Source of the DNA: Balaenoptera acutorostrata
Lineage: Eukaryota > Chordata > Mammalia > Artiodactyla > Balaenopteridae
NCBI RefSeq assembly: GCF_949987535.1
Contig: NC_080082.1
Coordinates: forward strand, 52,490,374-52,554,373
Length of the DNA: 64,000 nt
Reading direction: 5' to 3'
Shown: positions 62,428 through 64,000 of the stretch, piece by piece
How the letters are laid out: each line of letters opens with the position of its first letter
How positions within the stretch are numbered: the stretch's first letter is position 1
Translations under genes and position numbers: made by a program
The notes under the pieces: generated by a model
The model's database searches: none
Seen by the model: the letters and a program-made list of their open reading frames with translations, nothing else
What the model was told of the DNA's origin: nothing

Positions 62428-62559
62428 CTGGGATTCCTGGGTCCCTGACAGAATTCCAACTCTAAGTAGGAAACGAGGGAAAGAGTTTCTGGACTTGGAG
62501 AGAAGTTGGGAGAGCAACACTTGGTCAAAGTTGCTTTAAAAGCAGAGGGCGTTTGAGGG

Positions 62560-64000
<1,441 letters not shown>

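Overview
This window is nuclear DNA from a mammal, most probably a whale or dolphin. It carries intron-containing genes, old mammal-wide repeats (MIR, L2, L1, MER5-like) and about twenty tRNA-derived SINEs of the type found in cetaceans, hippos and ruminants (head like 'ttccctggtggtccagtgg'). Several copies have the long body with '(C)GCACCGCGATGAAGAG' repeats and an AAAT tail that I associate with cetaceans; one at 15813-16141 has a perfect target-site duplication. I saw no ruminant BOV-B or Bov-tA element. The species call is inference from repeats.

The gene order is CATSPERG (+), PSMD8 (+), GGN (-), SPRED3 (+), FAM98C (+, cut by the window end). This matches, from memory, human chromosome 19q13.2 between KCNK6 and RASGRP4. 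Every coding exon below was placed by translating it, checking GT/AG borders and carrying the reading phase through the whole gene. The gene models close without frameshift or premature stop: CATSPERG 1156 aa in 28 coding exons, PSMD8 351 aa in 7, GGN 662 aa in 2, SPRED3 411 aa in 5, FAM98C at least 152 aa in 4 (partial).

Layout. 1-3300: intergenic, mostly MIR, L2, L1 and MER5-like fragments. 3340-3620: small CpG-rich block with an RFX X-box and a YY1 site, the likely CATSPERG promoter. 3540-4760: purine-rich array of GC boxes. 4847-32072: CATSPERG, a gene with short exons and two repeat-filled large introns (6 and 21). 32073-39270: gene-free, dominated by sense-strand L1 and SINEs. 39275-45095: PSMD8 with a CpG-island promoter. 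45096-45968: short gap between the convergent PSMD8 and GGN ends. 45969-48925: GGN, a proline-rich germ-cell protein. 48926-50560: GC-box-rich gap between the divergently transcribed GGN and SPRED3. 50560-57732: SPRED3, followed by a long gene-free stretch that probably includes its 3' UTR. 62620-64000: FAM98C start.

The genes do not form a pathway. CATSPERG (sperm calcium channel) and GGN (gametogenetin) act in the male germ line; PSMD8 (proteasome lid) is a housekeeping gene; SPRED3 restrains Ras/MAPK signalling; FAM98C is poorly characterised. I found no undescribed biological system. The most useful leads are a possible 36-nt cassette exon in CATSPERG, the remote X-box/YY1 promoter, repeated GC-box arrays beside three of the genes, and CTCF-like motifs.
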